From: Sporotomaculum syntrophicum
Lineage (GTDB): Bacteria > Bacillota > Desulfotomaculia > Desulfotomaculales > Desulfallaceae
Assembly: GCF_009932395.1 (NCBI RefSeq)
Contig: NZ_LSRS01000003.1
Coordinates: forward strand, 745,442 to 809,441
DNA: 64,000 nucleotides
Direction: 5' to 3'
Shown here: positions 48,777-59,753 of the stretch, piece after piece
Layout of the letters: each line of letters opens with the position of its first letter
Position numbering within the stretch: the first letter of the stretch is position 1
Notes under the pieces: generated by a model
What the model was told of the DNA's origin: nothing
The model's database searches: none
Seen by the model: only the letters and a program-made list of their open reading frames with translations
Program-made: the position numbers and the translations under genes

Positions 48777-51434
48777 CTATCTTCCCCCGAATATAGCTAG
48801 GCGTTCATTAATCGCATCTAATTTCGAGGAAAGCTCTGCCTGTTTGCCGCGTTCCTTTTCCACCACTTCGGCAGGTGCCTTATTAAGAAAACTTGGGTTA
48901 TTAAGCTTACCCGCCACCCGGGACAGGTCTTTCTCCAAAACCTGCCTATCCTTGGTAAGCCGGGCCAGTTCTTTATCTACATCGATTAGTCCACGCAGGG
49001 GCACAAATATTTGTATGTCCCGGGCCACAGCAGTAGCTGCCTGCTCGGGTACTTCAATAAGCTCCTCCAGCACCTGGGCCTGGCAGTTGGCCAACCCCTC
49101 TATATAAGCCAGGTTATCCGCCAGCATCTCACGCAATCCGGACACAGCAGTGACAATTAACGCTTCAGCCTGTTTGCCCGGCGGCACGTTCATTTCACTG
49201 CGTATCTGCCTGATACCCCTGATTACCTCCATAATTATCTCCATTTGTTCTTCGGCCTCATCATCCACCTGCTCCTGCCGGTATTCCGGCCAGGGTGCAC
49301 GCATCACAGTAGTACCCCGGTGTGGTAAACGCTGCCAGATCTCCTCGGTAATAAACGGCATGAACGGGTGCAGCAGTTCCAGCGCCCCCCGCAGCACTCC
49401 GACCAACACCTGCTGGGCTAGCTCCCGATCAGTAGCCCCGGTTTTACCGTAAAGACGCGGCTTAACCAGTTCAATATACCAGTCACACAGTTCACTCCAG
49501 ATAAATTCATAAAGCACCCGAGCAGCCTCACCCAGTTCGTATTTTTCCAGAAATCCGGTGCATTCCTGCACTGTCCTCTGGAAACGGCTTACAATCCAAC
49601 GGTCAGCCAGTGTGTATTGCTCATGCTCGGGTGACTTTTTCGGTGCATAATCCTGCAAATTCATCAGGGCAAACCGGGAGGCGTTCCAAATTTTATTGGC
49701 AAAGTTACGGGCTCCATCCAGGCGTTCAAAATGGAAGCGCAGATCGTTGCCGGGAGCATTTCCTGTTACCAGCATGAACCGCAGGCTATCCGCACCGTGG
49801 CTTTCTATAACCTCAATGGGGTCAACGCCATTGCCCAGCGATTTACTCATCTTGCGGCCCAGAGCATCCATAACCAGGCCATGGATAAATACCTCCCGGA
49901 AAGGCACATCATCCATGTGTTCCAGAGCGCTAAAAATCATCCGGGCCACCCAGAAAAATATAATGTCTCGGCCTGTAACCAAAACCGAGGTGGGATAGTA
50001 ATAAGCCAGGTCCACCGTCTTATGAGGCCAGCCCAGGGTAGAGAATGGCCACAGTGCCGAGCTGAACCAGGTATCCAACACATCGGGATCCTGCTCCAGA
50101 TTGGTCGAACCGCAGCGACATTGGTCCGGGCGGGTCTTGCTGACAATTACTTCCTCACATTCCCGGCAGTAATATACCGGTATCCGGTGACCCCACCAGA
50201 GCTGGCGGCTAATGCACCAATCCCGGATATTCTCCATCCAATTTAAGTATACCTTGGTAAACCGCTCGGGGATAAATTGTACCCGGCCATCCCTGGCCGC
50301 AGCTATAGCAGGCTCGGCCAGCGGCTTCATACGCACAAACCACTGTTTGGAAAGCATCGGCTCAATTACCGACGAACAGCGGTAGCAGTGCCCCACGGCG
50401 TGGGATAAATCCTCGATTTTAACCAGCAAACCCTTTGCCTGCAAATCCTTCACAATGCGCTTCCGGCATTCCCAGCGATCTTGGCCTTGATAGCGAGCAC
50501 CGGCCTCTTTGGTCATTCTGGCTTCCCGGTCAATTACCTGCACTGAGGGCAAATCGTGCCGCCGACCTACTTCGAAGTCGTTGGGGTCGTGAGCCGGGGT
50601 AATCTTTACCGCACCAGTACCATACTCTGGCTCGACATACTCATCGGCAATGACAGGAATCTCCCGCTCCACCAGGGGCAAAATCAAGGTCTTACCAATG
50701 AGATGCTTATAGCGTTTATCCTCGGGATGCACCGCCACCGCCGTATCGCCCAGCATGGTTTCAGGCCGAGTAGTAGCCACGGTAATGAATTCCTCCGGGC
50801 TGCCCAGGATCGGGTATTTAATATAATAAAGCTGGCCCGGCTTGTCCAGGTGTTCAACCTCAATATCGCTAATGGTAGTCTGGCAGTGGGGGCACCAGTT
50901 GGTAATATAATAACCTCGGTAAATCAAGCCCCGTTCATAAAGACGGACAAATACCTCCCGCACAGCCTCGGAACAGCCCTCGTCCATGGTAAACCGTTCT
51001 CTGTCCCAGTCACAAGAAGAACCCAACCGGCGCAGCTGGTGAGTGATACGATCACCATACTGTTCTTTCCATTCCCAGACCCGCTCTAAAAATTTTTCCC
51101 GGCCAAGTTCATACTTATTGGTTCCTTCTTTGCTTAGCTGCTCTTCCACCTTGGCCTGGGTAGCAATACCGGCATGGTCGGTGCCAGGCAGCCACAGGGC
51201 GTTGTAACCCTGCATACGGCGCCAGCGGGTTAGGATGTCCTGCAGAGTATTATCCAGGGCATGTCCCATATGTAATTGTCCGGTTACATTAGGGGGTGGC
51301 ATAACAATGCAAAAAGGTTCTTTTTCAGGGTCGACAATAGAGCGAAAATACTTATTTTGCTCCCAGTATTTGTACCACTTATCCTCCACAACATGAGGGT
51401 CATAAATAGTGGGCATGTTATACTTATTGGTCAT
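48777..51434 (-). CDS. valS: Valyl-tRNA synthetase
   Basis: An 885-residue class I synthetase. HIGH-type motif QLHMGHALDN near residue 54, editing (CP1) domain to about 400, KMSKSLGN near 525, anticodon-binding domain, and a C-terminal coiled coil (ELARLTKDRQVLEKDLSRV) that contacts tRNA. Length is typical for Firmicutes. A T-box leader precedes it. Confidence 0.97.
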   Translation of the reverse strand: MTNKYNMPTIYDPHVVEDKWYKYWEQNKYFRSIVDPEKEPFCIVMPPPNVTGQLHMGHALDNTLQDILTRWRRMQGYNALWLPGTDHAGIATQAKVEEQLSKEGTNKYELGREKFLERVWEWKEQYGDRITHQLRRLGSSCDWDRERFTMDEGCSEAVREVFVRLYERGLIYRGYYITNWCPHCQTTISDIEVEHLDKPGQLYYIKYPILGSPEEFITVATTRPETMLGDTAVAVHPEDKRYKHLIGKTLILPLVEREIPVIADEYVEPEYGTGAVKITPAHDPNDFEVGRRHDLPSVQVIDREARMTKEAGARYQGQDRWECRKRIVKDLQAKGLLVKIEDLSHAVGHCYRCSSVIEPMLSKQWFVRMKPLAEPAIAAARDGRVQFIPERFTKVYLNWMENIRDWCISRQLWWGHRIPVYYCRECEEVIVSKTRPDQCRCGSTNLEQDPDVLDTWFSSALWPFSTLGWPHKTVDLAYYYPTSVLVTGRDIIFFWVARMIFSALEHMDDVPFREVFIHGLVMDALGRKMSKSLGNGVDPIEVIESHGADSLRFMLVTGNAPGNDLRFHFERLDGARNFANKIWNASRFALMNLQDYAPKKSPEHEQYTLADRWIVSRFQRTVQECTGFLEKYELGEAARVLYEFIWSELCDWYIELVKPRLYGKTGATDRELAQQVLVGVLRGALELLHPFMPFITEEIWQRLPHRGTTVMRAPWPEYRQEQVDDEAEEQMEIIMEVIRGIRQIRSEMNVPPGKQAEALIVTAVSGLREMLADNLAYIEGLANCQAQVLEELIEVPEQAATAVARDIQIFVPLRGLIDVDKELARLTKDRQVLEKDLSRVAGKLNNPSFLNKAPAEVVEKERGKQAELSSKLDAINERLAIFGGR

Positions 51435-51469
51435 ATTAGAAAACCTCCGTTAGCAATTAATAACCCTAT

Positions 51470-51764
51470 AAAAAATAAAACCTTTTTCGTTTAAGGGCGA
51501 AAAAGGTTCCGCGGTACCACCTTAGTTCCGGCAGGGATAACAGCACCTATCCCACACACGGCTCTTCATCAGCTATAACGGGCTGAACCCGGCAAGGTTC
51601 TAACAAGCTTATTCCTAGTAAATAAACTACTAGAATAACCGTTCAAACCGGCGGCTCCGGGGCGACAACGACCGCTGCCGTCGGGATACCTCACAGCCTC
51701 GGATATTCCCTCTCTGAGATCGCCACTTACGGCCAAACTCCCCTTCTTTGCCTTATTATTAACT
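51470..51764 (-). ncRNA. T-box leader of valS
   Basis: The T-box sequence AAGGTGGTACCGCG is at 51510-51523 on the minus strand, followed by an 11-bp terminator stem (51479-51489 / 51498-51508) and a T-run. About 240 bases of stem I to III lie upstream. A GUC near 51667-51671, on the 3' side of the predicted stem I, is a candidate valine specifier codon. Uncharged tRNA-Val should stabilise the antiterminator and switch valS on. Confidence 0.92.
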
Positions 51765-51770
51765 CCTATT

Positions 51771-51799
51771 ATCTTAATTATTTTCTTTGATCTTGTCAA
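51771..51799 (-). promoter_or_regulatory. Promoter of the valS T-box transcript
   Basis: Minus strand TTGACA (51794-51799), 17-base spacer, TAAGAT (51771-51776). Confidence 0.7.
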
Positions 51800-51810
51800 C
51801 CAGTGCGATA

Positions 51811-52281
51811 CTAAACAGGAAAACGTTTCCTCTGCCTGCTGTTTATTGACGAGCTACGACTTGCCGCAGATATGTTTACTCCGGCAACACCTCCGGCAGC
51901 AGACAATAATAACAAGGCCAGACCATAACCAAACCAAACCGGCAAAGTAGACAGCCCATTACTCCAAACAATTAAAAGCAACAGCACAGCCAGGAAATAA
52001 ATAAAACCCACCGTCACACCGTGCAGCCAACCCAGATACCCTGCCGTTTTACCGCTAACCGCCCCACCCAGCAATGCACCAATTCCTATACCCGCTTTGA
52101 GTAGAACGCTAAAATGATAAACCTCGCCGGCTGTCATAAAAACCCAGAGCATCAACGCCGTGCAGATAAACACCGTACTCATTAGAGCCCAAACCAACCC
52201 CGACCAAACTGCACCTGGATTTAGTAAACCGGCCTGTCCATTTCTACGGGACCAGCTAACCAACGTTATACCTTTAAACAT
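51811..52281 (-). CDS. TIGR04086 family membrane protein
   Basis: A 156-residue membrane protein with four helices and the family's glycine-rich GIGIGALLGGAVSGKTAGYLGWLHG segment. Members (YrzE-like) occur across Firmicutes with no known role. The end is only 12 bases before the valS promoter. Basic C-terminus (NSRQRKRFPV) should be cytoplasmic. Confidence 0.8.
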   Translation of the reverse strand: MFKGITLVSWSRRNGQAGLLNPGAVWSGLVWALMSTVFICTALMLWVFMTAGEVYHFSVLLKAGIGIGALLGGAVSGKTAGYLGWLHGVTVGFIYFLAVLLLLIVWSNGLSTLPVWFGYGLALLLLSAAGGVAGVNISAASRSSSINSRQRKRFPV

Positions 52282-52430
52282 ACAATCTACCCCCGAAAAA
52301 AAATTTACTATATCCTATGCGCTAAAGGTATTTATATGCTTGTTAACAGTTAATGATTTTAAGTTCTTAAATATCTATTAGCACATAGCTATAAATAAAT
52401 TGAATACTTGTGTTTTAGGGGTGAGTCAAT

Positions 52431-53498
52431 ATGTTTAATCTAAAATATGTTTTAGTGCTGTTGCTAATATCAGGCATCATAATAAGTGGCGGTATTTTTT
52501 TCGTACTTAGTAACCAGGATGTAGAAAAAAATGTGGTTTTCATAAAAGTATGGGAAAAAGAAAAAAATATCTTGCACCTTCCGCTGTATGTAGCCATGCA
52601 AGAAGGTTATTTCGCCGAACAGGGAATCAAAGTACAACTGCTCAACGGTTCCGACTTGGCGGCCAAAGATCTATATGCAGGTGATCTAGCCGATATCTTA
52701 CTGACTGACCCAGTGGATTGCATATACCATCAATCGGTAAATCAATCAGCACCGTTGATTGTGGCATCGCTAGCCCATCGAGACGGCACCTTTATATTAG
52801 CTAGAGAAAAGGAAACTATATCCTGGGAGGGTTTGAGGAACAAAAACATTATCTGCTATCCTCCTGAAACAGGACCGGGGCTGGTTATGGAAAAAATTAT
52901 TAGAAACAATGGAATGGTACCCATGCGCGACCTGTGCCTGTATAACCGTATCCCTGATGAATTACGTTTAGGAGTTTTTAAATCAGGCAGCGGCTCATAT
53001 ATCCAACTCTCTGGTACTCAAGCCTTGATAGCCGAGGAAAACGGTGCCGGTCATATTATTGCCAGCCTGGGTGAGTCTGCTAACAGCTTCCCTTCTGTGC
53101 TATGCACAGTTAAACCGGAGGTAATCAGTACCCGTACCGATTCTGTACAAGGGTTTGTCAATGGTATCTATAAAGCACAATTATGGATGCAGCACGAGCC
53201 CCAAATTACAGCCAGAGCAATCAAGACTCACTTAGGTGATCTGGATCAAAAAATATTGAATCAAATCCTCCAAAAATATTTGACCATGAAAATGTGGACA
53301 CCAGACCCTCAGATTGATGAACAAACTTTTAACGACATTAAACAACTAATGTTAACTACAGGTCAATTAGATGTGCCCGTAACCTATACCTATGAAACTG
53401 CTGTCAATAACAGTTATGCTTGCCAGGCGGTTAAAACTATCCAGTACACGCCAAAAGATGAACAGGGAAAAAGCTGGTTCAGGGAAATTTTTGATTAA
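52431..53498 (+). CDS. Orphan NMT1/TauA-type substrate-binding protein
   Basis: A 355-residue exported protein: one N-terminal helix at 7-26 without lipobox Cys, so probably membrane-anchored, then a two-lobed binding fold (LPLYVAMQEGYFAEQGIKV, a hallmark of nitrate/sulfonate/thiamine-precursor binding proteins). No permease or ATPase is adjacent. The ligand is unknown. AGGGGTGAG precedes the ATG. Confidence 0.82.
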   Translation: MFNLKYVLVLLLISGIIISGGIFFVLSNQDVEKNVVFIKVWEKEKNILHLPLYVAMQEGYFAEQGIKVQLLNGSDLAAKDLYAGDLADILLTDPVDCIYHQSVNQSAPLIVASLAHRDGTFILAREKETISWEGLRNKNIICYPPETGPGLVMEKIIRNNGMVPMRDLCLYNRIPDELRLGVFKSGSGSYIQLSGTQALIAEENGAGHIIASLGESANSFPSVLCTVKPEVISTRTDSVQGFVNGIYKAQLWMQHEPQITARAIKTHLGDLDQKILNQILQKYLTMKMWTPDPQIDEQTFNDIKQLMLTTGQLDVPVTYTYETAVNNSYACQAVKTIQYTPKDEQGKSWFREIFD

Positions 53499-53583
53499 CA
53501 CCTGGTGTTATATCGCGTTCGATTGGCAATAATACTAATATTTATTCACCAAATCACTATTCATAAAGGAGCAGTGAATTGTC

Positions 53584-53763
53584 ATGAATGTTTCGAGAGC
53601 TCAGCAAATATTTAATTCCAAACAAAGCCATCAGGTGCTATTTAACGGTTCCCCGATATGGATCGAAAGTATAAGCACCGATAACCGAACAGCCAGGGTA
53701 AGGCCGCTGGATGGCGACGGGCAGATCCAAGAAGTACCTGTTACTGAACTGGTTGAAAGCTAA
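53584..53763 (+). CDS. sspH: H-type small acid-soluble spore protein
   Basis: A 59-residue protein that fits the SspH family: MNVSRAQQIFNSKQ start, the VLFNGSPIWIESI strand region and the C-terminal QEVPVTELVES. H-type SASPs are forespore-expressed and stored in the spore core; their job is not fully known. AAAGGAG lies upstream. Too short to be found with a 60-codon cutoff. Confidence 0.88.
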   Translation: MNVSRAQQIFNSKQSHQVLFNGSPIWIESISTDNRTARVRPLDGDGQIQEVPVTELVES

Positions 53764-53953
53764 ATTAATAATATGATATAAAAGTAACCTCCTGGCCTAT
53801 AGTTTTAACTAAACCACACAGGGGGTTTCTTATTGTTTTCATTTTGGATTGTTCTCATTTTGGAAAAACTGCAACCACCGACACTCCTTACATTATGTAT
53901 TTTTTTTATTAGGATAGCCTATAATATCTATTAATCAATTTGGAGGTGATTAT

Positions 53954-54391
53954 ATGGCATTAGTACCCTACAATCCATTCAACAGCATGGATATCATGCG
54001 CCGTGAAATGGAGCGGTTTTTTGAACCTATTTATGGGGACATGAGGCATCATCTGGACATTGGACCTCGGGTTGATGTTTATGAAAACGAGAACGAAGTG
54101 GTAGCCCTTTGTGAGATCCCGGGTGTTGAGAAAAAAGAGGATATTCATATTGACATAGACGGTAATACACTGTCCATCTCGGGTGTGATAAACCGGACCA
54201 ATGAAGTCAAGGATGAAAATCGCTACCACCGCACTGAAAGGTTTTATGGCCGGTTCCAGCGCAGCGTTTCTTTACCCGCCAGCGTACGCCCCGAGGGAGC
54301 CAGGGCTAGTTATCGTAACGGCGTTCTAGAAGTGCATATGACTAAGGATACCCACGGGCGTAACAGATCAATAGATGTGGAGTTCCATTAA
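53954..54391 (+). CDS. Hsp20/alpha-crystallin small heat-shock protein
   Basis: A 145-residue holdase chaperone. The alpha-crystallin domain spans about 37-130 (PRVDVYENENEVVALCEIPGV, then RRSVSLP-like RSVSLPASVRPEGARASYRNGVLEV). TATAAT at 53920-53925 is a likely -10. Strong AGGTG site before the ATG and a terminator after it. No CIRCE element seen. Confidence 0.93.
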   Translation: MALVPYNPFNSMDIMRREMERFFEPIYGDMRHHLDIGPRVDVYENENEVVALCEIPGVEKKEDIHIDIDGNTLSISGVINRTNEVKDENRYHRTERFYGRFQRSVSLPASVRPEGARASYRNGVLEVHMTKDTHGRNRSIDVEFH

Positions 54392-54452
54392 TAGCAAGCC
54401 ATTTGACAAAATCAGGACAATGCATTCTTATAAAACCACTCAATAAAAAAAG

Positions 54453-54480
54453 TGAGAGGCTTTTTAAAAAAAGCCTCTCA
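54453..54480 (+). terminator. Terminator after hsp20
   Basis: Stem TGAGAGGCTTTTT / AAAAAAGCCTCTCA (54453-54480). Symmetric A/T inner part; could act in both directions towards the convergent ysxC. Confidence 0.8.
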
Positions 54481-54532
54481 TCTACAGCAAGACAAACAAA
54501 GCTACTCACTATTGACTTTCCAACTTTTCACT

Positions 54533-55144
54533 TTAAACATCCGGCACCAATAGGTTGTTTTGCTCTGTCCAATTTTCGATAACAGCCCATATGTCATCTT
54601 TACCCTGACCGGAGACAGCAGAAAATAATATCAGGGGATCCCCATCCACCAGCTGCAGGGTTTGGCGTACCACGGCCAAGTTTTGCTTAGCCCGACCCCG
54701 GCTCAGTTTATCAGCCTTGGTAGCCACCACTGCAGTAGGAATATGGTAGGTCTTAAGCCAGTTATACATCTGCTGGTCATCTGTTGTGGGTTTGTGCCGT
54801 ACATCTACCAGCAATAATAATCCCCGCAACTGTTTACGACCGGCTAGGTAGCTATTTACCATCTTGCCCCACTGGGCTTTAACCCGTACCGGAACTTTAG
54901 CAAAGCCATAGCCCGGCAGGTCTACCAAATGAAGTATATCGTTAATAATAAAAAAATTGATAAGCTGGGTCCTTCCAGGTGTATTGCTGGTGCGGGCCAG
55001 CCGTTTTCGGTTAACCAGGGTATTAAGCAGGCTGGATTTACCCACATTAGAGCGTCCTGCTAAAGCCACCTCAGGGTGGCTCCCAGCAGGACATTTATCC
55101 AGTCCCGTCGCACTAGTCACAAATTCAGCTGAAATTATTTTCAT
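54533..55144 (-). CDS. ysxC: Ribosome biogenesis GTPase YsxC/EngB
   Basis: A 203-residue GTPase for late 50S assembly: G1 [11 protein letters not shown]3 [10 protein letters not shown] and G4 [12 protein letters not shown] at 55144 overlaps the lonA end by 20 bases; the frame to 55165 would place seven extra residues deeper in lonA. lonA-ysxC is the standard order. Confidence 0.94.
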   Translation of the reverse strand: MKIISAEFVTSATGLDKCPAGSHPEVALAGRSNVGKSSLLNTLVNRKRLARTSNTPGRTQLINFFIINDILHLVDLPGYGFAKVPVRVKAQWGKMVNSYLAGRKQLRGLLLLVDVRHKPTTDDQQMYNWLKTYHIPTAVVATKADKLSRGRAKQNLAVVRQTLQLVDGDPLILFSAVSGQGKDDIWAVIENWTEQNNLLVPDV

Positions 55145-57551
55145 TAGGTAGCTCGGTTCCTCCATCAGTCTCTATAACGTTTCCGTACTGAACCTGGGGT
55201 GGTGGCTCAATCTGTTCCGTTTTTGGCGAAAATTCAATATCCCGCAGGGCAATGCTAAGCACTTCGTCCATGTGCTCTACCGGGATTAGTTCGAGCTGCT
55301 TCCTAATATTATTGGGTATTTCCTCAATATCCTTACGATTATCCACCGGCAGCAGCACTGTTTTTATACCCGCCCGGTGCGCAGCCAGCACTTTTTCCTT
55401 AAGCCCGCCAATAGGCAACACCCGTCCCCGCAATGTGATTTCTCCTGTCATGGCTAAATCATGGCGTACCGGGCGACCGGTTAACGCCGAGGCCAGGGCA
55501 ACCGCCATAGTTATACCGGCAGAGGGGCCGTCCTTGGGTATGGCTCCTTCAGGAACATGCACGTGAATATCATATTTTTCAAACATCTCATCTTTAATGC
55601 CTAACTCCAATGCTCGGCTGCGCACGAAGCTGTAGCTGGCTTGAGCAGACTCTTTCATGACATCGCCAAGTTTACCCGTCAGGGTTAATTTACCGCGTCC
55701 TTTATAGGTAGTTATTTCAATAGCTAGCGTATCACCGCCCACCTCAGTCCAGGCCAGCCCGGTGGCAACGCCCACCTGGTCTTCAAGCTCCGCAATGCCA
55801 TAACGATACTTAGGTCTGCCTAAGAATTGCTCCAGATTTTGCACCGTTATCTTTACCTTCTCAGCCTTCCCGGACACAATTTGCTTGGCTGCTTTTCGGC
55901 ACAGAGATGCTATATTACGTTCCAAACTGCGTACGCCGCTTTCCCGGGTATATTCCCGAATTACCCGTCTAATGGTATTTTCGGAAATCTGCAGCATATC
56001 ATCATTTAAACCGTGTTCCTTAATCTGCTTTTGCAACAGATGGCGCATAGCAATTTGCACTTTTTCTTCCTCAGTATACCCGGATATATTAATTATTTCC
56101 ATCCGATCTAGCAAAGGTCTGGGAATGTTGTGCTGGATATTAGCGGTAGTAATGAACATAACGTTACTTAAGTCATAGGGAGTTTCAATGTAGTGATCGC
56201 TGAAGCAATTGTTTTGTTCAGGGTCCAGTACTTCCAACAGCGCTGAAGAAGGGTCGCCTCGAAAATCCATGCTCATTTTATCAATTTCATCAAGTAGAAA
56301 GACGGGGTTTTTGGTTCCGGCAGTCTTCATGCCCTGGATAATACGTCCCGGCATAGCGCCAACATAAGTACGGCGATGTCCTCGAATTTCAGCTTCATCA
56401 CGCATGCCGCCCAGAGAAATACGTACAAATTTGCGATCTAAAGCACGGGCAATAGAGCGGCCCAATGATGTTTTACCAACGCCAGGAGGACCCACAAAGC
56501 AGATGATCGGCCCCTTCATTTTCTTGGACAGCTTACGAATGGCCAGGTATTCTAAAATACGCTCTTTAACTATATCCAAACCATAATGATCTTCATTCAG
56601 AACCGTCTCGGCCAGATTGATATCCAGCCTATCTTTGGTGCTTTTAGACCATGGCAAAGCTAACAACCAATCCAGGTAATTACGCACAACCGTAGCCTCA
56701 GCGGCCATGGGAGGCATTTTCTCCAGCCTCTCTACTTCTTTAATTGCCTTTTCTTCAACTTCCTTGGGCAGCTTGGACTTGGCGATTTTTTCCCTTAACT
56801 CCTCGCCCTCAGCCACACGGTCATCCTTTTCACCCAATTCTCGCTGGATAGCCTTAATTTGCTCCCGCAGGTAATACTCCTTTTGGGTTTTTTCCATCTG
56901 CTTGCGCACCCGGACATTGATCTTACGCTCCATTTCAACAATTTCCAGCTCCCGGGCTAGAATAGCGCACAGCTTATCCAAACGTTCTACAATATCAATA
57001 GCTTCTAAAATAGATTGTTTATCCTCAATCCTCAATGTCAGGTGCGAGGCCACTATATCAGCTAGTCGCCCCGGATCATCAATATTAACAACCGTAACTA
57101 CAGTTTCCGGCGGTATCTTTTTACTCAGTTTTACATACTGCTCAAACTGAGTTACCAGGTTACGCATTAACGCTTCTACCTGGGGACTTTTGTCAGGCTC
57201 TTCAATATACTGGTCTACCTCAACGCTGAAAAACGGCTCATTGCTAATATATTTATTAATCTTAGCCCTAGCTATACCCTCGACAAGAACCCTGATCGTG
57301 CCGCCGGGCAGTTTCAATAACTGTTTCACCTCGGCAACCGTACCAACGGTGTAGATATCTTTTTCTACGGGATCGTCCGTCTGGGCCTCTTTTTGGGTTG
57401 CCAGGAAAATGGCCTTTTCCTTGACCATAGCTTCTTCTATGGCTTGAACTGATTTTTCCCTACCTACATCTAAATGAATAACCATATATGGAAAAACCAG
57501 TATTCCCCTTAAAGGTAATAGAGGTAACACTCGTGTTTCAACAGGACTCAT
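55125..57551 (-). CDS. lonA: ATP-dependent protease LonA
   Basis: An 808-residue AAA+ serine protease: N-terminal substrate domain to about 300, Walker [11 protein letters not shown] near 357, Walker B ending in FLLDEIDKM, and the Ser-Lys protease domain with KDGPSAGIT. Has its own strong promoter upstream (57701-57729) after lonB. C-terminal tail carries extra Glu/Asn. Confidence 0.97.
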   Translation of the reverse strand: MSPVETRVLPLLPLRGILVFPYMVIHLDVGREKSVQAIEEAMVKEKAIFLATQKEAQTDDPVEKDIYTVGTVAEVKQLLKLPGGTIRVLVEGIARAKINKYISNEPFFSVEVDQYIEEPDKSPQVEALMRNLVTQFEQYVKLSKKIPPETVVTVVNIDDPGRLADIVASHLTLRIEDKQSILEAIDIVERLDKLCAILARELEIVEMERKINVRVRKQMEKTQKEYYLREQIKAIQRELGEKDDRVAEGEELREKIAKSKLPKEVEEKAIKEVERLEKMPPMAAEATVVRNYLDWLLALPWSKSTKDRLDINLAETVLNEDHYGLDIVKERILEYLAIRKLSKKMKGPIICFVGPPGVGKTSLGRSIARALDRKFVRISLGGMRDEAEIRGHRRTYVGAMPGRIIQGMKTAGTKNPVFLLDEIDKMSMDFRGDPSSALLEVLDPEQNNCFSDHYIETPYDLSNVMFITTANIQHNIPRPLLDRMEIINISGYTEEEKVQIAMRHLLQKQIKEHGLNDDMLQISENTIRRVIREYTRESGVRSLERNIASLCRKAAKQIVSGKAEKVKITVQNLEQFLGRPKYRYGIAELEDQVGVATGLAWTEVGGDTLAIEITTYKGRGKLTLTGKLGDVMKESAQASYSFVRSRALELGIKDEMFEKYDIHVHVPEGAIPKDGPSAGITMAVALASALTGRPVRHDLAMTGEITLRGRVLPIGGLKEKVLAAHRAGIKTVLLPVDNRKDIEEIPNNIRKQLELIPVEHMDEVLSIALRDIEFSPKTEQIEPPPQVQYGNVIETDGGTELPNENNFS

Positions 57552-57700
57552 GGAGCACCTCCTTCGATGTTGATCCCTATTAGTTCAAATTAACATATTC
57601 ATGGGCAAGATTCATTGTTAATTGTAACATAACAAAATGGACATCGCCATAGCAATAAGTCCCATGCATACAGGAAACTGCATATGGTGGTGGAATCCAC

Positions 57701-57729
57701 ATTATAGCACCAAAAACTGCTATTTACAA
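57701..57729 (-). promoter_or_regulatory. Promoter of lonA-ysxC
   Basis: Minus strand TTGTAA (57724-57729), 17-base spacer, TATAAT (57701-57706) with an upstream TG (extended -10). Confidence 0.8.
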
Positions 57730-57795
57730 TCTTTTTATACCTTAATATTTCTTGGCATCAATAACAAAAGCTTCAAATGCTCTATGCATCGTATG

Positions 57796-59523
57796 TTAAT
57801 ATTCACCCGTTACAGTAGCACCGGCAGCGGGTACAAAATTACTGCTGCCAAGAGATTCCCTCGACTGACTGTTAATTACCGCAAACTTATCCTGGCTGCG
57901 CTGATGTAGAGAACCTTTGATTACTTCTTCAAGTGTTTCAACCGGCAGTACTTCCAAACCCTTTATATTACTGAACATTTCCTGATAGTTATCAGTCGGA
58001 ATATATACCTTTTTCGCACCTGCGTGCCGGGCGGCCTCTACTTTGGCTACAACGCCACCAACAGGCATAACAAAACCCCTAATCGAAACCTCACCTGTCA
58101 TGGCCACAGTATTATCTACCGGCACACCGGTAATGGCAGAATACACCGCAGTCGCAACCGCTACACCTGCCGATGGCCCATCTACCGGAGCCCCGCCAGG
58201 AAAATTCACATGTAAATCATAATTCCGCGGATCCACATTCATCGTCCGACGAAGTACAGTAAGTACATTTTCTATTGAGCCCCGGGCCATGCTTTTGCGT
58301 CTAATTGTTCTGTCCCGGTTGCCCAGCTCCTCTTCATCCACTATACCAGTTACGATCACTTTACCCTGCCCAGGAGTTGCAGGTATCGCTCCAACTTCAA
58401 TTTCAAGCAGCATACCCAAATTGGGACCATATACTGCTAAACCGTTAACCAAACCCACCTGTGGCTTAGCGGGCACTTTTTTCTCCGGGCGCGGGGCATA
58501 CTGACCGCTATTCACCACCCATTCAATATCAGCGGTTTTTATTTCGGTGCTACCCTCAGTGATGGCAAGACCTGTAGCCAACTGTACAATGTTAACCGCC
58601 TCTCTTCCACTGGTAGCGTATTTTTTAATAATTTCCAAACCCTGTGTTTCGATGTTAAAACCAATTTTTTGCACAGCATTAGCGGCTACTATACCAATTT
58701 CTTCAGGCATCAATGGCCGGAAGAAAATTTCCAAACACCGTGAACGAATAGCCGGGGGGATACTGTCCGGTGTGCGGGTAGTAGCACCAACCAATCGAAA
58801 ATCAGCCGGTAAACCATTTTCAAATATATCATGAATATGCCCCGGAATATTAGTGTCTTCAGAACTATAATATGCACTTTCCAATAGGACTTTGCGATCC
58901 TCCATAACTTTGAGCAGTTTATTTATTTGAATAGGATGCAGTTCTCCTATTTCGTCAATAAACAGCACACCACCGTGTGCCTTAGTCACTGCTCCTGGCT
59001 TAGGCTGCGGGATACCTGCCATACCCATAGGACCGGCGCCCTGGTAAATGGGATCATGCACCGAACCAATCAGTGGATCAGCTATACCACGTTCATCAAA
59101 CCGTGCTGTGGTAGCATCAATTTCAATAAACCGGGCGTCATTCTTAAATGGGGAAGCGTTGTTTTTCTTTGCCTCCTCGAGTACTAACCTGGCCGCAGCA
59201 GTTTTGCCTACACCTGGTGGCCCATAGATAATTACATGCTGGGGGTTAGGTCCGCATAAGGCTGCTTTTAAGGATTTTAAACCTTCCGACTGACCGATAA
59301 TTTCAGCAAAACAAGCTGGCCGAGTTTTTTCTGCTAACGGTTCAGAAAGTGATATTTGACGCAAGTTCTGGAGTTTCTCCAATGCTTTGCGGGATTCCAT
59401 TTCCACAACTGTTTTATTACCTTGTTGCGTTTTAAGTAAATTCCAAAAATATAACCCAATAATTACAGCGAAAAAAACTTGAATAAATGTAATAAAACTA
59501 GCTATGCCATCAGAAAATCCCAT
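57796..59523 (-). CDS. lonB: Sporulation protease LonB
   Basis: A 575-residue membrane-anchored Lon: one N-terminal helix at about 10-28, no LonA N-domain, Walker [11 protein letters not shown] near 100, and the Ser-Lys protease site in VDGPSAGVAVAT. In Bacillus, LonB is forespore-expressed under sigma-F. It sits between clpX and lonA as in other Firmicutes. Confidence 0.94.
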   Translation of the reverse strand: MGFSDGIASFITFIQVFFAVIIGLYFWNLLKTQQGNKTVVEMESRKALEKLQNLRQISLSEPLAEKTRPACFAEIIGQSEGLKSLKAALCGPNPQHVIIYGPPGVGKTAAARLVLEEAKKNNASPFKNDARFIEIDATTARFDERGIADPLIGSVHDPIYQGAGPMGMAGIPQPKPGAVTKAHGGVLFIDEIGELHPIQINKLLKVMEDRKVLLESAYYSSEDTNIPGHIHDIFENGLPADFRLVGATTRTPDSIPPAIRSRCLEIFFRPLMPEEIGIVAANAVQKIGFNIETQGLEIIKKYATSGREAVNIVQLATGLAITEGSTEIKTADIEWVVNSGQYAPRPEKKVPAKPQVGLVNGLAVYGPNLGMLLEIEVGAIPATPGQGKVIVTGIVDEEELGNRDRTIRRKSMARGSIENVLTVLRRTMNVDPRNYDLHVNFPGGAPVDGPSAGVAVATAVYSAITGVPVDNTVAMTGEVSIRGFVMPVGGVVAKVEAARHAGAKKVYIPTDNYQEMFSNIKGLEVLPVETLEEVIKGSLHQRSQDKFAVINSQSRESLGSSNFVPAAGATVTGEY

Positions 59524-59729
59524 GTTTATACCTCCTGGATTAAACTATTATATATTACGACCTATTACAGCTATTACTAACAATATTTATATTATTGCTA
59601 ACTTTTTCATATTTTATCCGGGTAAGTTTCGCGGTCATTATTCCATGCTGGAAACAAGAAAAACGAGCCCCTTTGGTTCCCTTTGCGCGCTTTTCAGTAG
59701 CAAGTATAATTCCATAAAGTATAAAAAAA

Positions 59730-59746
59730 CCACCCTAAGTGGGTGG
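59730..59746 (-). terminator. Terminator after clpX
   Basis: CCACCC / GGGTGG stem with a 5-base loop and seven T on the minus strand, 8 bases beyond clpX. Confidence 0.88.
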
Positions 59747-59753
59747 CTTTTAT

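Noticed and set aside
51569..51799. Minus-strand open frame of 76 codons upstream of valS
   Set aside because: It lies wholly inside the T-box leader and its promoter; the conserved RNA explains the sequence.
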